Assembly: GCA_020355945.1 (NCBI GenBank)
Contig: CP070627.1
Coordinates: forward strand, 1,646,484 to 1,653,332
Reading direction: 5' to 3'
Source: Candidatus Aminicenantota bacterium
GTDB taxonomy: Bacteria; Acidobacteriota; Aminicenantia; UBA2199
Length of the DNA: 6,849 bases
The notes under the pieces are model-generated. The model did not search any database, was not told where the DNA came from, and saw only the letters and a program-made list of their open reading frames with translations. Of the stretch, positions 4,697 through 6,849 are shown piece by piece; position 1 is the first letter of the stretch, and each line of letters opens with the position of its first letter. Position numbers and translations under genes: made by a program.

Positions 4697-6748
4697 ATGA
4701 GGGGCGGGAGAGTGCGTCAACGAGAAACGGGAAACGGGAGACGGGAAACGGGAAAGGAGCAAATAAACGTGACTTCATACAGTAATTGTGGTATAATTAA
4801 ATCCATGAATAAGGTTGACAATGCAATAAAAATCTATGAACGAGAACTCCAGGTGCAAGAAAGGGTAAAAAAAATTGCCAACCAATCCCTTTCAAAAGAT
4901 GAATTAAGAAAAGAATTAATCGAATTGGGAAAAGAATACGACAAATTACTCAAAAATGCCATTAAGATAACCCGGATCGGAGACGCCATCCAGAAGAAAT
5001 TGATGCGTACCTATAAGCTGGAACAGGAAAAACTGCAGTTGGAACAAATTGTCAAAGAGAGGACAAAGGAAATCCAGGAGAAAAATCAACAATTGGAAGA
5101 GATGGCAGAACTGAAGTCCCTTTTTTTTGCCAATATTTCCCATGAATTCCGCACTCCCCTTACCCTGATTATCGGCCCCCTGGAACAAATGCTTTCCTAC
5201 GCCCGCAGCAAAGAAGAGAAAAAGAAACTAACATTAATGCTGCGAAATTCACAACGGTTGCTGGGTTTAGTCAACCAATTGCTGGAACTGGCCAAATTCG
5301 AAAGTGGAAAAATGAAATTACAAACCAGCCGGCAAAATATTATTCCTTTTTTAAAGGGTATTGTTGCCTCCTTTGAATTAATGGCCAGTGAACATGAACT
5401 GGATTTGACATTTCATGCAGAAGAAGCAATTGATCTTTATTTTGATCCGGGGAAGCTGGAAGAAGTTATATATAACCTTATTTTAAACGCCATAAAATTT
5501 ACCCCGGCCGGGGGAAAAATTACGATTACAGCCGCCAGAGGCCGCGATAAAGAAGCGAATTTTCCTTCGGGTTCGCTGGATATAACTGTTGCCGACACCG
5601 GCTTGGGAATCCCGGCCAACCGGTTGGATCATATTTTCGATCGTTTTTACCAGGTAGAGGCGTCCTATGAAAGTAAACACAAGGGTTCCGGTATTGGCCT
5701 TGCCCTGGTAAAAGAGCTGGTGGAATTTCATCATGGGGAAATCCATGTATCGAGCCAATGCGGTGAGAACAGCGGGACCAAATTTATTGTCCGGCTGCCA
5801 TTGGGACACGCGCATCTTAAAAACGACGAAATTGTCGATTTATCCGAAATCCCTTACACCGGCAAAACCCACTCTGAAATCCGGGAGCTCTATATAGCTG
5901 AAAAAGAGGAAAAGGATAGGGTATATGGACCCGGTAATGACCAAAAGGCAGCCTTTAAAGAGGGTGAAACAGCACCCAAAGCACCAGGAAAAAACATCAT
6001 CCTGGTGGTAGAAGACAGTGCCGCGGTGAGGGACTACATCAGGAGCGCCCTCGAACCCGATTACCTGGTGAAGGAAGCAAAAGACGGGCGGGAAGGTATA
6101 AAAAAAGCGCAAGAACTCATCCCTGATCTCATCATCAGCGATATCATAATGCCAGGGGTTGACGGGTATGAATTGTGCCGGGTTTTAAAAAACGATGTCA
6201 AAACCAGTCATATCCCCATTATTATATTAACTGCCAAAGCGTCGGAGGAAAATATCATCCAGGGCCTGGAAACCGGGGCTGATGATTATATCACCAAGCC
6301 CTTCAATACCAGGATACTGATGGTGCGCATCAAGAATCTTATCGACATACGCAGCCAATTACAACAAAATCTAAGAAGGGAGATGAGCCTGCAGCCCATT
6401 AAAACCTCGGTATCAAAGATCGACCGGGAGTTTCTTAATGATCTGCAGGCAGCCATAGACAAAAATATATCAGACCCGGATTTTAACGTGGACCAACTGT
6501 GCAAAAAACTTTATATGGGCCATACCACCCTGTACCGGAAAATCCATGCTTTAAGCGGTGAAACTCCCACTGAATTTATCCGTTCCTACCGCCTCAAAAA
6601 GGGAGCTGAACTATTGAAACGTAATTTTGGTCCCGTGATAGAGGTGGCCTTTGAGGTGGGTTTTTCCAGTGCCGGCTATTTTACCAAATGCTTTAAGAAG
6701 ATGTTTCACCAATTGCCCACTGAATACCAGACTATTGAAAGTGAATGA
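4697..6748 (+). CDS. Soluble hybrid two-component regulator: kinase, receiver and AraC DNA-binding domain in one chain
   Basis: A 683-residue one-protein phosphorelay (HTCS type). Order: a charged helical/coiled-coil region at about 37-140 (ELRKELIELGKEYDKLL through ERTKEIQEKNQQLEEM); HisKA with phospho-acceptor H149 in SHEFRTPL; HATPase with N260/N264, D300-TGLGIP and GSGIGLAL (330-337); receiver at about 434-555 with E439/D440, acceptor D482, T512 and K534-P535; AraC-type tandem HTH at about 590-676. All catalytic residues are present. There is no signal peptide, membrane segment or periplasmic sensor, unlike classical Bacteroidetes HTCS proteins, so the input must be cytoplasmic or come from a partner. 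Output is predicted to be transcription control through the four-box sites. Start choice: 4697 has the best RBS, but residues about 9-22 (RETGNGRRETG...) are a translated GAAACGG tandem repeat. GTG 4769 (own RBS) or ATG 4805, where recognisable protein begins, may be the true start. Its C-terminus is about 80% identical to the partial gene at 1-243. Confidence 0.93.
   Translation: MRGGRVRQRETGNGRRETGKEQINVTSYSNCGIIKSMNKVDNAIKIYERELQVQERVKKIANQSLSKDELRKELIELGKEYDKLLKNAIKITRIGDAIQKKLMRTYKLEQEKLQLEQIVKERTKEIQEKNQQLEEMAELKSLFFANISHEFRTPLTLIIGPLEQMLSYARSKEEKKKLTLMLRNSQRLLGLVNQLLELAKFESGKMKLQTSRQNIIPFLKGIVASFELMASEHELDLTFHAEEAIDLYFDPGKLEEVIYNLILNAIKFTPAGGKITITAARGRDKEANFPSGSLDITVADTGLGIPANRLDHIFDRFYQVEASYESKHKGSGIGLALVKELVEFHHGEIHVSSQCGENSGTKFIVRLPLGHAHLKNDEIVDLSEIPYTGKTHSEIRELYIAEKEEKDRVYGPGNDQKAAFKEGETAPKAPGKNIILVVEDSAAVRDYIRSALEPDYLVKEAKDGREGIKKAQELIPDLIISDIIMPGVDGYELCRVLKNDVKTSHIPIIILTAKASEENIIQGLETGADDYITKPFNTRILMVRIKNLIDIRSQLQQNLRREMSLQPIKTSVSKIDREFLNDLQAAIDKNISDPDFNVDQLCKKLYMGHTTLYRKIHALSGETPTEFIRSYRLKKGAELLKRNFGPVIEVAFEVGFSSAGYFTKCFKKMFHQLPTEYQTIESE
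4724..4758 (+). repeat. Heptanucleotide tandem repeat (GAAACGG) near the regulator start
   Basis: Five consecutive 7-bp units: GAAACGG, GAAACGG, GAGACGG, GAAACGG and a degenerate GAAAGGA. The array lies just downstream of the ATG at 4697 and upstream of the GTG at 4769. Because 7 is not a multiple of 3, gain or loss of a unit would shift the frame of a protein started at 4697. The degenerate last unit also supplies the AAGGAG RBS for the GTG start. Confidence 0.7.
4769..4797 (+). promoter_or_regulatory. Possible internal promoter for the regulator gene
   Basis: GTGACT (4769-4774) and TATAAT (4792-4797) are separated by 17 bp. TATAAT is preceded by TGG, giving a perfect extended -10 element. 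Transcription would begin near 4804, essentially at the in-frame ATG 4805, which would give a leaderless message. The sequence is AT-rich and a chance match is possible. Confidence 0.35.
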
Positions 6749-6791
6749 TGAGTGATGAGGAAGACCAATTTCAGTTCTTTCAATTTCTCCC

Positions 6792-6836
6792 AAATGACCA
6801 ATGACATTTCTAATACGCCCTTCCTCCCCCAATGAC
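6792..6836. repeat. CAATGAC short repeats, copy after the regulator
   Basis: AAATGAC (6792-6798), CAATGAC (6799-6805) and CAATGAC (6830-6836) echo 3773-3812, and both copies are followed by AAA..CTTTTAG. The window ends at CTTTTAG (6843-6849), the opening of the promoter module seen at 249 and 3819, so a third module probably begins here. No terminator is visible between the regulator stop codon and the window edge. Confidence 0.6.
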
Positions 6837-6849
6837 AAATACCTTTTAG

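Overview
The window looks like an accessory locus of an anaerobic, moderate-GC bacterium. It carries a sulfatase with its oxygen-sensitive radical-SAM maturase, and hybrid two-component regulators that end in an AraC-type DNA-binding domain. Such regulators are best known from Bacteroidetes but also occur in other anaerobic phyla. The spacers are rich in short repeats and palindromes, which suggests a large, repeat-laden environmental genome. I cannot assign the phylum from the sequence alone.

Layout, all coding on the + strand: (1) 1-243, the last 80 codons of a regulator whose body lies upstream; (2) 244-569, a spacer holding four copies of a GATCTGAAATTACCC-like box, then a -10-like element and a long leader; (3) 570-2132, a type I sulfatase; (4) 2234-3478, an anaerobic sulfatase-maturating enzyme (anSME) in the same operon; (5) 3479-4056, a long spacer with a 100-bp imperfect palindrome, TTCGCG and CAATGAC short repeats, and a second copy of the four-box promoter; (6) 4057-4659, an unrecognised protein with two membrane segments and a beta-rich cytoplasmic domain; (7) 4697-6748, a complete soluble hybrid histidine kinase/response regulator/AraC protein; (8) 6749-6849, a spacer that appears to begin a third copy of the same promoter module.

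How it may work: the two regulators share about 80% identity over their DNA-binding C-termini, including both helix-turn-helix segments. The two four-box promoters share sequence and geometry (box starts 20, 31 and 22-23 bp apart). The simplest reading is that these regulators, or one of them, bind the boxes. They would then control the sulfatase/anSME operon and also the operon of the 2TM protein plus regulator, giving autoregulation. Neither the sulfatase nor the complete regulator shows a signal peptide, and the regulator has no membrane segment, so the chemistry and the sensing both appear cytoplasmic. The 2TM protein is the only membrane protein in the window and could be the signal input, but this is inference. 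An alternative explanation of the boxes, as transposon-end repeats, is kept open.
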